Assembly: GCA_015065605.1 (NCBI GenBank)
Contig: SVPZ01000019.1
Span: 1-46,536, forward strand
From: Oscillospiraceae bacterium
GTDB taxonomy: Bacteria; Bacillota; Clostridia; Oscillospirales; Acutalibacteraceae
Direction: 5' to 3'
DNA: 46,536 bases
This document shows positions 14,568 to 22,956 of this stretch, in pieces. The first letter of the stretch is position 1; each line of letters starts with the position of its first letter. Position numbers and translations under genes: made by a program. The notes beneath the pieces are model-generated. The model searched no databases and was not told the DNA's origin. It worked only from the letters and a program-made list of their open reading frames with translations.

Positions 14568-15428
14568 GTGGTTGCTTTACTTATTGCGGGTAGTATTTTG
14601 GCCCATCAGATAGAAGCTATCACCGTAAAACGATACGGTGACAAAAAAGGCGAAGGCGGAATGTTTTTTAATTCCTTTTTGTGCCTTTTTGCCGTTATTT
14701 ACTTTATTATAAGCGATCAGGGCGGATTTGATTTTTATAAGGGTATCTGGATTTACGCAATTTTAAATTCCCTTATGTTTGCGACAGGCTTTTATACGAT
14801 GTACGTTGCTTTCAGAACAGGCCCGTTTGGAGTTTCAAAACTTTTGGCATCCTTTGCAGGAGTCGTAAGCATAGTTTTCGGCGTTGTTTTTTTAGACGAG
14901 AAATTAAGCTTTATACAATGTATCGCAATAGTCCTTATTTTTATTTCCCTTATCCTTATGCGTTATCAAAAGCAGACGGAAGGCGAAAAGAAAAAGTTTT
15001 CGGTAAAATGGATAATCGCAATTGTTTTGACCATTTTATCCAATGGAGCAATTGGCATTTTAGGTAAAATTCAGCAGGTTAAATTCGATAATATTTATAA
15101 AAATGAATATCTTATTATCACCTTTGTCGGAAGTGCGATATGGCTCTTTATTTTAGGACTTATTTATGAAAGAAATAGCCTTAAGCCGACCGTTAAAACG
15201 GGATTTTTGTACGGTTTGGTGGCAGGTGTTTGTAACGGTATAGCAAACTGGCTTACCCTTGTTACATACGAATATATGAATCTTTCGCTTGCTTCTCCTT
15301 TAAAAACGGGTCTTTCAATGATTGTTACCTTCATTATTTCGTTGTTGTTTTATAAGGAAAGGTTCTCGATTCGTCAATATATCAGCGTCGGTATCGGCGT
15401 TGCCGCAGTAGTTTTAATAAGTCTTTAA
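14568..15428 (+). CDS. EamA/DMT-family membrane transporter
   Basis: This 286-residue protein has about ten hydrophobic helices in two similar halves, the layout of drug/metabolite (EamA) transporters. The end of the first half, FGVVFLDEKLSFIQCIAIVLIFISLILM, and of the second, SLLFYKERFSIRQYISVGIGVAAVVLISL, are the family's hallmark positions. A cytoplasmic Lys-rich linker (QKQTEGEKKKF) lies between them. The start is GTG at 14568, with AGAGGG about 10 bases upstream. Substrate unknown. It is monocistronic between its own promoter and terminator. Confidence 0.85.
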   Translation: MVALLIAGSILAHQIEAITVKRYGDKKGEGGMFFNSFLCLFAVIYFIISDQGGFDFYKGIWIYAILNSLMFATGFYTMYVAFRTGPFGVSKLLASFAGVVSIVFGVVFLDEKLSFIQCIAIVLIFISLILMRYQKQTEGEKKKFSVKWIIAIVLTILSNGAIGILGKIQQVKFDNIYKNEYLIITFVGSAIWLFILGLIYERNSLKPTVKTGFLYGLVAGVCNGIANWLTLVTYEYMNLSLASPLKTGLSMIVTFIISLLFYKERFSIRQYISVGIGVAAVVLISL

Positions 15429-15430
15429 TG

Positions 15431-15461
15431 AAAAACTCAAGGTTTTGCCTTGAGTTTTTTT
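15431..15461 (+). terminator. terminator after the EamA gene
   Basis: AAAAACTCAAGG pairs with CCTTGAGTTTTT around TTTTG, with a following T run. Confidence 0.9.
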
Positions 15462-15495
15462 GTATCAAAAATGTTAAAAATTATCATTTTAGGTA

Positions 15496-15523
15496 TTGCA
15501 AAATTTTCGAACTCAGATATACT
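15496..15523 (+). promoter_or_regulatory. promoter of the SDR gene
   Basis: The -35 TTGCAA (15496-15501), a 16-bp spacer and the -10 TATACT (15518-15523) lie just before the ribosome site AAGGAAGTG and the TTG start at 15546. Confidence 0.65.
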
Positions 15524-15545
15524 GTATTTAAAGGAAGTGATTTAA

Positions 15546-16274
15546 TTGAAAAAAGATTTTGAAGGAAAAGTAGCGTTTGTTACGGGTGCTGCGGTAGGCA
15601 TAGGCAGAGCAATTGCCGTAGGTTTTGCCGAAAACGGTGCAGACGTTATAATCACCGATATAAACGAAGAAAAATTAAATGAAACCAAAGAACTGGTAAA
15701 AGCTTTTGGCGTAAAGGTTAAAACGGCGGTTTTTGACGTGGCTGACGAAGAGGCTTCCAGAAAAGCAATAAAGGAAGCGGAAGAAGAATTCGGCAAAATT
15801 GATATTTTGGTAAATAACGCGGGAATTTACCCCGGTAGCGATTTCTTGGAAGTAGATTCTGACCACTGGAAAAAACTTATAAATATAAACATTCTCGGCA
15901 CTATGTATCCCATTCAGGCGGTACTTCCCGGTATGATAGAACGTGGCTATGGCAGAATAGTAAATATAGGCAGTGTTGCAGGTGTTTACGGACTTGGTTG
16001 TTTCGTTGATTATTCGATGACAAAGGGCGCAATTATTGCGCTTACCAAGGCTCTCGCTAAGGTTTATACCGAAAAGGGCATTACCGTAAACTGTGTTTCC
16101 CCCGGTAGCATAAACGTAACGGATAGAGACGACGTAATGCTCAAACATTCCTTTATGGGCAGACCCGGCACTCCTGAAGAACTGGCAAACGCCGTGCTTT
16201 TTGTGGCAAGTGATAAAGCAAGTTATATATCGGGTCAGAATTATCTCGTTGACGGTTGCAGAAAGATGATGTAA
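15546..16274 (+). CDS. short-chain dehydrogenase/reductase, FabG-like
   Basis: This 242-residue classical SDR oxidises or reduces a hydroxyl/keto group with NAD(P). The dinucleotide motif is VTGAAVGIGRA (residues 12-22). NNAG follows near residue 90, the catalytic Ser lies in IGSVAGVYG, and YSMTK gives the Tyr and Lys. VSPGSINVTDRDD and YISGQNYLVDGC are typical C-terminal parts. The start is TTG with AAGGAAGTG about 6 bases upstream. It stands alone and not in a fatty-acid cluster, so a sugar-alcohol or other secondary metabolite substrate is as likely as 3-ketoacyl-ACP. Confidence 0.88.
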   Translation: MKKDFEGKVAFVTGAAVGIGRAIAVGFAENGADVIITDINEEKLNETKELVKAFGVKVKTAVFDVADEEASRKAIKEAEEEFGKIDILVNNAGIYPGSDFLEVDSDHWKKLININILGTMYPIQAVLPGMIERGYGRIVNIGSVAGVYGLGCFVDYSMTKGAIIALTKALAKVYTEKGITVNCVSPGSINVTDRDDVMLKHSFMGRPGTPEELANAVLFVASDKASYISGQNYLVDGCRKMM

Positions 16275-16282
16275 TAAAAAAT

Positions 16283-16328
16283 AAAATAGGCTATCTCATT
16301 TTACTTTCGGTGAGATAGCCTATTTTTT
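16283..16328. terminator. bidirectional terminator between convergent genes
   Basis: A perfect 16-bp stem (16283-16298 with 16311-16326) with a 12-base loop. A and T tracts on both sides serve the SDR gene (+) and the small gene pair (-). Confidence 0.9.
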
Positions 16329-16587
16329 ATTTGTTTCTGTCAAGCCATACGGAAGCAAGGTCAAGCGCTTCGTAAAATCCGTGCTTTTCGCTGGTCTTTT
16401 TTACGCGTTCCTTTTCATTAAGACCTGTATCGCTGAGCATAAGCTCGATTTTAATTGCATCCGCTATATCGTTTTCTGAAGAAAGAATAGTGAGGCGAAC
16501 GATATGAGATTCATTCATATTGCCGTAATAAACGGTGTTGCCTTTGCGGACAAGGGGACGGCCCTTATACGTTAAAAAATCTGCCAT
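16327..16587 (-). CDS. small conserved-looking protein, function unknown (86 aa)
   Basis: The 86-residue protein starts MADFLTYKGRPLVRKGNTVYYG. It is soluble and mixed alpha/beta, with a charged central region (ELMLSDTGLNEKERVKKTS) and an ending FYEALDLASVWLDRNK. AAGGAG stands about 9 bases before the ATG. It is the second gene of a two-gene unit, 13 bases after the 87-residue protein. I have an impression that such pairs recur near aminoacyl-tRNA synthetase genes in Clostridia but cannot confirm it. No catalytic motif is visible. Confidence 0.75.
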   Translation of the reverse strand: MADFLTYKGRPLVRKGNTVYYGNMNESHIVRLTILSSENDIADAIKIELMLSDTGLNEKERVKKTSEKHGFYEALDLASVWLDRNK

Positions 16588-16600
16588 TTAAAACAACTCC

Positions 16601-16864
16601 TTAATTGTTACTGTCGGGAATTTCTCTGTAGAGATTAAAGCGGAAAAGCAGAGTTTCGTCTTCGGGATCAACACAACGAATGGTGGCTTCGCCAACGGTT
16701 GCGTTGCTTAAAATATTGGCAATACCCATAATCTGACAAAGCTTTGACTTAAGGTTTAATACGTCGCCTTCGTCGGTTTCGAGAAAAACGTCGCCCTTGC
16801 ATAAATCAAGTGCTTTAATAAATTCATTGAAATCGAGATCGTGTAGTTTTATGGTTCCGGGCAT
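16601..16864 (-). CDS. small conserved-looking protein, function unknown (87 aa)
   Basis: This 87-residue acidic protein begins MPGTIKLHDLDFNEF. It contains CKGDVFLETDEGDVLNLKSKLCQ and a C-terminal strand-rich segment (TIRCVDPEDETLLFRFNLYRE). I place the start at 16864 because AAGGAGGAG lies about 8 bases upstream. A longer reading from 16894 would overlap that site. It has three cysteines but no spaced metal motif. It heads the pair, with a promoter at 16899-16927, divergent from glyS. I do not recognise a named domain. Confidence 0.78.
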   Translation of the reverse strand: MPGTIKLHDLDFNEFIKALDLCKGDVFLETDEGDVLNLKSKLCQIMGIANILSNATVGEATIRCVDPEDETLLFRFNLYREIPDSNN

Positions 16865-16898
16865 AGTAGTGCTCCTCCTTATATTTTTTATCATAAAA

Positions 16899-16927
16899 AT
16901 TATATCTTATTTGCCTTAATAAGTCAA
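16899..16927 (-). promoter_or_regulatory. promoter of the small gene pair
   Basis: Read on the minus strand: -35 TTGACT (16927-16922), 17-bp spacer, -10 TATAAT (16904-16899). It lies 7 bp from the divergent glyS -35. Confidence 0.78.
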
Positions 16928-16934
16928 GAATGAG

Positions 16935-16963
16935 TTGACATTAAAGCCGTTTAATAGTAAAAT
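16935..16963 (+). promoter_or_regulatory. promoter of glyS
   Basis: A consensus -35 TTGACA (16935-16940), a 17-bp spacer and a -10 TAAAAT (16958-16963). The leader to the ATG at 17026 is only about 55 bases, too short for a T-box. Confidence 0.8.
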
Positions 16964-17025
16964 AAATGTGTATATAATGAAGTAATATGCGAAAATTTCG
17001 CCATTATTCGAAAAGAGGTAAAAAA

Positions 17026-18417
17026 ATGAAAGCAAATGAAAAAACAATGGAAAAAGTAGTAGCTCTTGCCAAAGGCAGAGGCTTCGTTTATCCCGGTAGT
17101 GAAATCTACGGCGGACTTGCAAACTCTTGGGACTACGGCCCCTTGGGTGTAGAACTTAAAAATAACGTTAAAAAGGCTTGGTGGAAGAAGTTCGTTCAGG
17201 AATCTCCCTTAAACGTAGGTCTTGATTCTGCTATTCTTATGAACCCTGAAACCTGGGTTGCTTCAGGTCACCTCGGCGGCTTCTCCGATCCTCTTATGGA
17301 CTGTAAGCAGTGTAAGAGCCGTCACAGAGCAGATAAGCTTATTGAAGACTACGTTGCCGAAAATAATCTCGACCTTAACCCTGCAGGTTGGTCTGATGAA
17401 GAAATGATGAATTACATAAAAGAAAATCATATTGCTTGTCCTTCCTGCGGTTCTATGGATTATACCGACATCAGAAAATTCAACCTTATGTTCAAAACCT
17501 TTCAGGGCGTAACCGAGGATTCTACCTCTACCCTTTATCTTCGCCCCGAAACTGCTCAGGGTATTTTCGTAAACTTCAAAAACATCTGCCGTACCAGCAG
17601 AAAGAAGGTTCCTTTCGGTGTTTGCCAGATAGGTAAATCCTTCCGTAACGAAATCACCCCCGGTAACTTTACCTTCCGTACCCGTGAATTTGAACAGATG
17701 GAGCTTGAATTCTTCTGTAAGCCCGATACCGACCTTGAATGGTTTGCTTACTGGCGCGCATTCTGTAAAAAATGGCTTCTCGATCTTGGTATGGAGGAAG
17801 AAAGCTTAAGACTTCGTGACCACGATCCCGAGGAACTTTCCTTCTATTCTAAGGCTACTACCGACTTCGAGTTCTTGTTCCCGTTCGGTTGGGGCGAACT
17901 TTGGGGTATTGCAGACCGTACCGACTACGACCTTACTCAGCACGCTAACCACAGCGGTGAAAATCTTGAGTATTTCGATCAGGAAGCAAACGAAAAATAT
18001 ATTCCTTACGTTGTTGAACCCTCTCTCGGTGCAGACCGCGTAACCCTCGCTTTCCTTTGCAATGCATACGATGAAGAAACAAAGGGTAACGGCGAAGCAA
18101 GAACCGTTCTTCATTTCCATCCCGCTCTTGCTCCCATTAAGTGCGCAGTGCTTCCTCTTTCCAAGAAACTTGCCCAGCCCGCACAGGCAATTTTTGCCGA
18201 CCTTGCAAAAACCTTTATGGTTGACTATGACGATGCAGGTTCTATCGGTAAGCGTTATGCAAGACAGGACGAAATAGGTACTCCTTTCTGCGTAGTTTAC
18301 GACTTCGACTCTGAAAACGACGGATGTGTTACCGTTCGTGACAGAGATACTATGGAATCGGTTCGTATGCCTATCGGTGAAGTAAAGGCGTACATTGAAA
18401 GCAAAATTGAATTTTAA
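17026..18417 (+). CDS. glyS: glycyl-tRNA synthetase (homodimeric type)
   Basis: This 463-residue class II enzyme charges tRNA-Gly. Seen: [22 protein letters not shown] (substrate pocket), [14 protein letters not shown] and [12 protein letters not shown] as paired Cys motifs, [13 protein letters not shown] (motif 2 region), [27 protein letters not shown], and [11 protein letters not shown] (motif 3). The C-terminal anticodon-binding domain (about residue 365 on) is complete. Length fits the single-chain bacterial/archaeal-eukaryal type and not GlyQ/GlyS alpha2beta2. The start at 17026 has AGAGGT upstream. It is probably the first gene of an operon with the Na/Pi and Sms genes (26 bases to the next start). 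Confidence 0.96.
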   Translation: MKANEKTMEKVVALAKGRGFVYPGSEIYGGLANSWDYGPLGVELKNNVKKAWWKKFVQESPLNVGLDSAILMNPETWVASGHLGGFSDPLMDCKQCKSRHRADKLIEDYVAENNLDLNPAGWSDEEMMNYIKENHIACPSCGSMDYTDIRKFNLMFKTFQGVTEDSTSTLYLRPETAQGIFVNFKNICRTSRKKVPFGVCQIGKSFRNEITPGNFTFRTREFEQMELEFFCKPDTDLEWFAYWRAFCKKWLLDLGMEEESLRLRDHDPEELSFYSKATTDFEFLFPFGWGELWGIADRTDYDLTQHANHSGENLEYFDQEANEKYIPYVVEPSLGADRVTLAFLCNAYDEETKGNGEARTVLHFHPALAPIKCAVLPLSKKLAQPAQAIFADLAKTFMVDYDDAGSIGKRYARQDEIGTPFCVVYDFDSENDGCVTVRDRDTMESVRMPIGEVKAYIESKIEF

Positions 18418-18443
18418 TTAACTGATTTAAGGAGATTTTGGAG

Positions 18444-20204
18444 ATGATTTTAAAATCAGTTCTTATAATGCTTGCAGGTCTTGCCTTCTTCCTTTTCGGT
18501 ATGAACGTAATGTCCTCAAGCCTTGAAAAAATGGCGGGCGGTAAACTTGAAACCACCCTTAAAAAAGCCACCTCTAAACCAATTTTAGGCTTCGGTCTGG
18601 GCGCAGGCATAACTATAGCAATGCAGTCCTCTTCTGCTATGACCGTAATGCTTGTAGGTCTTGTAAACTCAGGCATAATGGATTTTTCTCAGACTATCGC
18701 TCCCATACTCGGCTCTAACGTTGGTACGACCTTTACCGCGTGGATTTTAAACCTTATGGGTGTGCAAAGCGATAAGTTCAGTCTTATTCAGCTTTTAAGC
18801 CCCGATTATCTTTCCCCCATAGCCGCATTTATCGGCATTGCGATATTTATGCTTTCCAAAAAGAGTAAGCACAAGCATATAGGCTCTATTCTTTTGGGCT
18901 TTGCTATACTTATGTACGGTATGGAATTTATGAGTGATTCGGTTAGCGCCATTAAGAATATGGAAGGCTTTGACAGATTTATCGGTATTATCCAAAACCC
19001 TTGGACTGCGCTGCTTGTTTCCACCTTGTTTACAGGCGTTATTCAGTCCTCTGCCGCAACGGTTGGTATCGTTCAGACCCTTGCGCTTTCAGGCCTTATA
19101 ACCTGGGAAATGGCAATTCCGCTTGTACTCGGCGCAAATATCGGTACCTGTATAACGGCGCTGATTTCGGCTATCGGCACCAATAAAAACGCAAAGCGCG
19201 TTGTTGCCGTTCATCTTTACGTAAATACCGTGGGCAGTATTCTCACGATGATACTTCTTACCATAGCATCCTTCTTTATTAAGGACGTTTTAACTACCCA
19301 TATAGGCACCGTTGAAGTATCTGTTATTCACACCGTATTTAACTGTTCGCTCAGTATTGTAATGGGACTTACCTATAAACTGCTTATTAAAGTGGTTATG
19401 TGGATTGTTCCCGATAAAAAGGACGAGCAGGAAAAGACGGTATTCCTTGATGAAAGACTTCTTAATACTCCCGCCCTTGCTATTGATGAATGTTTCGAAT
19501 TAACCTGTAAAATGGCGGAGCTTTCCCGTACCTCCATTAAAAAGGCTATCGACGTTATCGATAATTACGACGAAAAGGTTATCGAGGAAATTGACGAGCT
19601 TGAAACCCTTACCGACAGATACGAGGATAAGCTCGGTACCTTCCTTGTAAAACTTTCGGCTAAAACTCTTTCGGGAAAAGAAGGTCATATTATAGGCAGA
19701 ATGTTGCATACTATAGGTGACCTTGAACGTATAGGCGACCATGCTGAAAATATTTCTATGGTGGCAAAAGAACTTCACGAAAAGGGCATTTCTTTCTCTG
19801 AAAATGCAAAGAAGGAAATCAAGGTTATAACAAATGCAATTAATGAAATTATTGATTTAACAACCGATTCTTTCATTAAAAATGATAAACAGACGGCTTC
19901 TCTCGTAGAGCCTCTCGAGCAGGTTATCGACACGCTTCGCGCAGATATTCAGGCACGTCATATCGCCCGTGTTCAAAAGGGCGAATGTACCGTTGAACTG
20001 GGATTTGTGCTTACCGACCTCTTAGGTAATTACGAGCGTGTTTCCGACCATTGCTCCAATATAGCGGTTTACACCGTTCAACTTGAAACAAAACAGCTTG
20101 ATGCTCACAAATATCTGCGAGGACTTCATGCAGGACAAAATCCTGAGTTCGTTGAAAGATTTAATGAGTACGAGCATAAATATTCTCTACCTTCAGGAGT
20201 TTAA
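18444..20204 (+). CDS. Na/Pi cotransporter family protein with PhoU-like tail
   Basis: This 586-residue membrane protein probably carries phosphate with sodium. The N-terminal half (about 1-310) contains two inverted Na_Pi_cotrans repeats, each with a QSS motif (TIAMQSSSAMTVML and FTGVIQSSAATVG) and the glycine-rich LGSNVGTT / LGANIGTC partners. The C-terminal part (about 340-586) is helical and PhoU-like, with GDLERIGDHAENI and YERVSDHCSNI. These repeats bind metal in PhoU. ATG 18444 is chosen over an in-frame TTG six bases earlier because AAGGAG is 9 bases from the ATG and only 3 from the TTG. It lies 3 bases before the SmsC gene. Confidence 0.92.
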   Translation: MILKSVLIMLAGLAFFLFGMNVMSSSLEKMAGGKLETTLKKATSKPILGFGLGAGITIAMQSSSAMTVMLVGLVNSGIMDFSQTIAPILGSNVGTTFTAWILNLMGVQSDKFSLIQLLSPDYLSPIAAFIGIAIFMLSKKSKHKHIGSILLGFAILMYGMEFMSDSVSAIKNMEGFDRFIGIIQNPWTALLVSTLFTGVIQSSAATVGIVQTLALSGLITWEMAIPLVLGANIGTCITALISAIGTNKNAKRVVAVHLYVNTVGSILTMILLTIASFFIKDVLTTHIGTVEVSVIHTVFNCSLSIVMGLTYKLLIKVVMWIVPDKKDEQEKTVFLDERLLNTPALAIDECFELTCKMAELSRTSIKKAIDVIDNYDEKVIEEIDELETLTDRYEDKLGTFLVKLSAKTLSGKEGHIIGRMLHTIGDLERIGDHAENISMVAKELHEKGISFSENAKKEIKVITNAINEIIDLTTDSFIKNDKQTASLVEPLEQVIDTLRADIQARHIARVQKGECTVELGFVLTDLLGNYERVSDHCSNIAVYTVQLETKQLDAHKYLRGLHAGQNPEFVERFNEYEHKYSLPSGV

Positions 20205-20207
20205 AAT

Positions 20208-20930
20208 ATGATAGAACTTAAAAACATCGGCTTTGACGTTTATGAAGACGGTGTGAAGAAATCCATTATTAAGGATATAAGCATTAAAATCGACGACCGC
20301 TTCGTTGCCCTTACCGGTCCTAACGGCGGCGGTAAATCCACCCTTGCAAAAATTATTGCAGGTATCGTAACTCCCACCCGCGGACAGATATTTCTGGGCG
20401 GTGAGGATATTACGAATCTTTCAATAACCGAGAGAGCCAAGAGGGGTATAAGCTTTGCCTTTCAGCAACCCGTTCGCTTTAAAGGTATTACCGTAAAGGA
20501 CCTTATCAGTATGGCAAAGGGTAAGGATATTTCGGTAAGCGAAGCCTGCAGTTATCTTTCGGAGGTTGGACTTTGCGCCAAGGATTATATAAACCGTGAG
20601 GTTAATGCAAGTCTTTCGGGCGGCGAACTTAAAAGAATTGAAATTGCTACCGTTATGGCGCGTTCTACAGAACTTTCAATTTTTGACGAGCCCGAAGCAG
20701 GTATCGACCTTTGGAGTTTTAATAATCTTATTAAGGTTTTTGAAAAAATGCACGAAAAAATCGGCGGAAGTATTATGATTATCTCCCATCAGGAGAGAAT
20801 TCTGGATATTGCCGATAAGGTTATTGTTATTGCCGACGGAAACGTTGTTAAAAGCGGCAGCAAGGAAGAAATTCTTCCCGAACTTCTTGCTGCTTCTTCC
20901 GTTTGCAAAACTTTGACCGAAAAGCTTTAA
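20208..20930 (+). CDS. SufC-like ATPase of a minimal SUF (SMS) Fe-S assembly system
   Basis: The 240-residue cytosolic ABC ATPase powers the Fe-S scaffold. Walker A is TGPNGGGKST (about residues 35-44). The Q-loop is FAFQQPVRFKG, the signature LSGGELKRIE, Walker B ELSIFDEPEAGID, and the switch His is in ISHQ. The QQPV and DEPEAGID segments are more SufC-like than transporter-like, and no permease gene is near. The SufB/D-like partner follows 10 bases later. Such SmsC-SmsB pairs are known from archaea and anaerobic bacteria. A transporter ATPase role is unlikely. Confidence 0.88.
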   Translation: MIELKNIGFDVYEDGVKKSIIKDISIKIDDRFVALTGPNGGGKSTLAKIIAGIVTPTRGQIFLGGEDITNLSITERAKRGISFAFQQPVRFKGITVKDLISMAKGKDISVSEACSYLSEVGLCAKDYINREVNASLSGGELKRIEIATVMARSTELSIFDEPEAGIDLWSFNNLIKVFEKMHEKIGGSIMIISHQERILDIADKVIVIADGNVVKSGSKEEILPELLAASSVCKTLTEKL

Positions 20931-20940
20931 GGAGGACGTT

Positions 20941-21858
20941 ATGGACGCTATACAAAAGAATTTATTAAGCGAAATAGCCGACCTCCACGCTGTTCCCGAC
21001 GGCGCATATAATATCCGCGCTAACGGTGAAGCGGCAGGCAGACGTTCTACCGAGCATATTGAAATCGTACCTAAGGAAGATAAACCGGGTATTGATATCA
21101 TTATAAAACCGGGCACCAAAAACGAAAGTGTGCATATCCCCGTTATTATCAGTCAGAGCGGTCTTAAAGACCTTGTTTATAACGATTTTTATATCGGCGA
21201 AGACAGTGACGTGCTTATTATTGCAGGTTGCGGTATTCACAACGGAGGCGACGGTGATTCTGCTCACGACGGTATTCATACCTTCCACGTAGGCAAAAAT
21301 GCAAGACTTCGCTACGTAGAAAAGCATTACGGCGTAGGTGAGGGAACGGGCGAAAACGTTATGAACCCCACCACCGTTATCGAACTTGACGAAGGCGCGG
21401 TAATGGAGATGGAAACCACACAGATAAAGGGTATTGATTCTACAATACGCGACACCTCTGCGGTACTTGGCGAGGGCGCTAACCTTATCGTAAAAGAAAA
21501 AATTATGACCCATGGAAGCCAAAAGGCAGAAACCAATTTTATCGTTGATTTAAACGGCGACGACTGTTCCGCTCACCTTGTTTCAAGATCGGTTGCAAGG
21601 GATAATTCCTATCAGGTATTTCGCTCAAAGGTTAACGGCAATACCAAGTGTATGAGCCATACCGAATGTGATGCTATTATTATGGATAATGCAAGTGTCA
21701 GCGCTATTCCCGAAGTAACTGCAAACCATATTGATGCCGAGCTTATTCACGAGGCGGCAATAGGAAAAATTGCAGGCGAACAGCTTATGAAACTTATGAC
21801 CTTGGGCCTTACCGAAAAAGAAGCCGAAGAACAAATCGTAAACGGCTTCCTTAAGTAA
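20941..21858 (+). CDS. SufB/SufD-like Fe-S scaffold (SmsB type)
   Basis: This 305-residue protein of the SufBD core family is much shorter than E. coli SufB or SufD (about 495 and 423), because the N-terminal helical extension is missing. The beta-helix core is recognisable: HTFHVGKNARLRYVEKHYG, then NTKCMSHTECDAIIMDN with a Cys at residue 243 at the position of the SufB core cysteine. AELIHEAAIGKI follows with His270-Glu271 at the position of the SufB glutamate/SufD histidine pair. AAGGAGG precedes the ATG. With SmsC it should form the SmsC2B2 scaffold. No SufS, SufU or IscU gene is nearby. Confidence 0.88.
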   Translation: MDAIQKNLLSEIADLHAVPDGAYNIRANGEAAGRRSTEHIEIVPKEDKPGIDIIIKPGTKNESVHIPVIISQSGLKDLVYNDFYIGEDSDVLIIAGCGIHNGGDGDSAHDGIHTFHVGKNARLRYVEKHYGVGEGTGENVMNPTTVIELDEGAVMEMETTQIKGIDSTIRDTSAVLGEGANLIVKEKIMTHGSQKAETNFIVDLNGDDCSAHLVSRSVARDNSYQVFRSKVNGNTKCMSHTECDAIIMDNASVSAIPEVTANHIDAELIHEAAIGKIAGEQLMKLMTLGLTEKEAEEQIVNGFLK

Positions 21859-21862
21859 ATTA

Positions 21863-21906
21863 AAAACGAAGATAAGATTTTTTCTTATCTTCGTTTATTT
21901 TTTTAT
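21863..21906. terminator. bidirectional terminator between convergent genes
   Basis: AAACGAAGATAAGA pairs with TCTTATCTTCGTTT with a T-rich loop and T/A tracts on both sides. It ends the SmsB gene (+) and the GT2 gene (-). Confidence 0.9.
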
Positions 21907-22844
21907 TCTATTATTTCTTCGATAATATAGGGTGGGCGGTGCTTTGTTTCAAGGTAAATTTTGCCGACGTATTTACCTATTACGCCGATAGCGATAAGCT
22001 GAATACCGCCTAAAAACCAAATTGAAACAAAGGTACTTGTCCAACCTGCTTCGGTGTTGCCCGAAAAATGCTGAATAAGTGAATAAATAAGCATTACAAG
22101 GGAAACGAAGGTTATAAACGAGCCGATGCCGATAATTATGTTTAACGGACGGGTACTGAGTGACGTTATCCCTTCATTTGCAAAGGATATCATTTTTCTT
22201 AATGGGTATTTTGATTTTCCCGCAACACGCTTAAGTCTTTCGTAATAAACGACGTCGGACTTAAAACCGAGCATAGGAACGATGCCCCGTAAAAACAGAT
22301 TTACCTCTTTAAAGTCTTTGAGAGCCGTTAACGCGCGACTGCTCATAAGACGAAAATCGGCATGGTTTTCAACTATTTCTCCGCCAAGCACCTTGGTAGT
22401 CTTATAAAAGCAGCCTGCAGTAAAGCGTTTGAAGAAGGAATCCTTGTTTCTGCTGCTTCTCACACCATAAACTATATCGTTGCCGCCTAAAAAACTTTCA
22501 AGCATTTTATCAATAGCGTTAATATCGTCCTGTAAGTCGCAGTCAAGAGAAATGGCGCAGTCACATTTATCTGCGGCATAGTGAAGACCGCAGAGAAGCG
22601 CGTTCTGATGACCGCGGTTACGGCTTAAAAATATACCCGTAAATAAACGGGACTGGCTGTTAAGGGCTTTTATTATACTTTTCGTTTCATCCCTTGAGCC
22701 GTCGTCAATAAAAACGATACGGCTATCTTGGGTTATTTTCCCCGATTTATAAAGCGATTCCATTTTATCCTTAAGGGAAGCGGCACAAATAGGCAGAGCC
22801 TTTTCCTCGTTAAAGCAGGGAACGAGCAAATAAAGTTTAGTCAT
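21903..22844 (-). CDS. GT2 glycosyltransferase, GtrB/dolichyl-phosphate-mannose-synthase-like
   Basis: This 313-residue membrane-anchored glycosyltransferase probably loads a sugar onto undecaprenyl phosphate. The N-terminal catalytic domain has LVPCFNEEKALP, FIDDGSRDET and SLDCDLQDDINAI (DXD), followed by RNRGHQNALLCGLHYA. The C-terminal quarter has two transmembrane helices (about residues 228-250 and 265-290), with FVSIWFLGGIQLIAIGVIGKYVGKIY typical of GtrB/YfdH. I place the start at 22844 because a hydrophobic upstream extension from 22889 would run into the promoter. The stop lies inside the shared terminator. Its own promoter diverges from proB. Confidence 0.9.
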   Translation of the reverse strand: MTKLYLLVPCFNEEKALPICAASLKDKMESLYKSGKITQDSRIVFIDDGSRDETKSIIKALNSQSRLFTGIFLSRNRGHQNALLCGLHYAADKCDCAISLDCDLQDDINAIDKMLESFLGGNDIVYGVRSSRNKDSFFKRFTAGCFYKTTKVLGGEIVENHADFRLMSSRALTALKDFKEVNLFLRGIVPMLGFKSDVVYYERLKRVAGKSKYPLRKMISFANEGITSLSTRPLNIIIGIGSFITFVSLVMLIYSLIQHFSGNTEAGWTSTFVSIWFLGGIQLIAIGVIGKYVGKIYLETKHRPPYIIEEIIE

Positions 22845-22860
22845 TTTTATCACCAAGTAA

Positions 22861-22889
22861 ATAATAACATATTTGCCGTTTCTTTGCAA
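22861..22889 (-). promoter_or_regulatory. promoter of the GtrB-like gene
   Basis: Minus strand: -35 TTGCAA (22889-22884), 17-bp spacer, -10 TATTAT (22866-22861). Confidence 0.65.
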
Positions 22890-22897
22890 GGGGCGTC

Positions 22898-22926
22898 TTG
22901 ACTTCAGCGAAGTGAAGTGCTATACT
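22898..22926 (+). promoter_or_regulatory. pro operon promoter with operator-like inverted repeat
   Basis: The -35 TTGACT (22898-22903), a 17-bp spacer and the -10 TATACT (22921-22926) are clear. The inverted repeat ACTTCA-GCGAAG-TGAAGT (22901-22918) fills the spacer, a classic place for repressor binding. The repressor is unknown. Confidence 0.75.
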
Positions 22927-22956
22927 TAAATAAATATAGGTATAGGAGAAATAATT

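Noticed and set aside
16327-16864. Toxin-antitoxin module
   Set aside because: The two small proteins share size and order with such modules but neither has a recognisable toxin or DNA-binding antitoxin motif.
16963-17026. T-box leader for glyS
   Set aside because: The leader is only about 55 bases and has no TGGAACCG-type T-box sequence or terminator hairpin.
20208-20930. ATPase of a metabolite ABC transporter
   Set aside because: SufC-like Q-loop and Walker B context, no permease nearby, and an immediate SufB/D-like partner.
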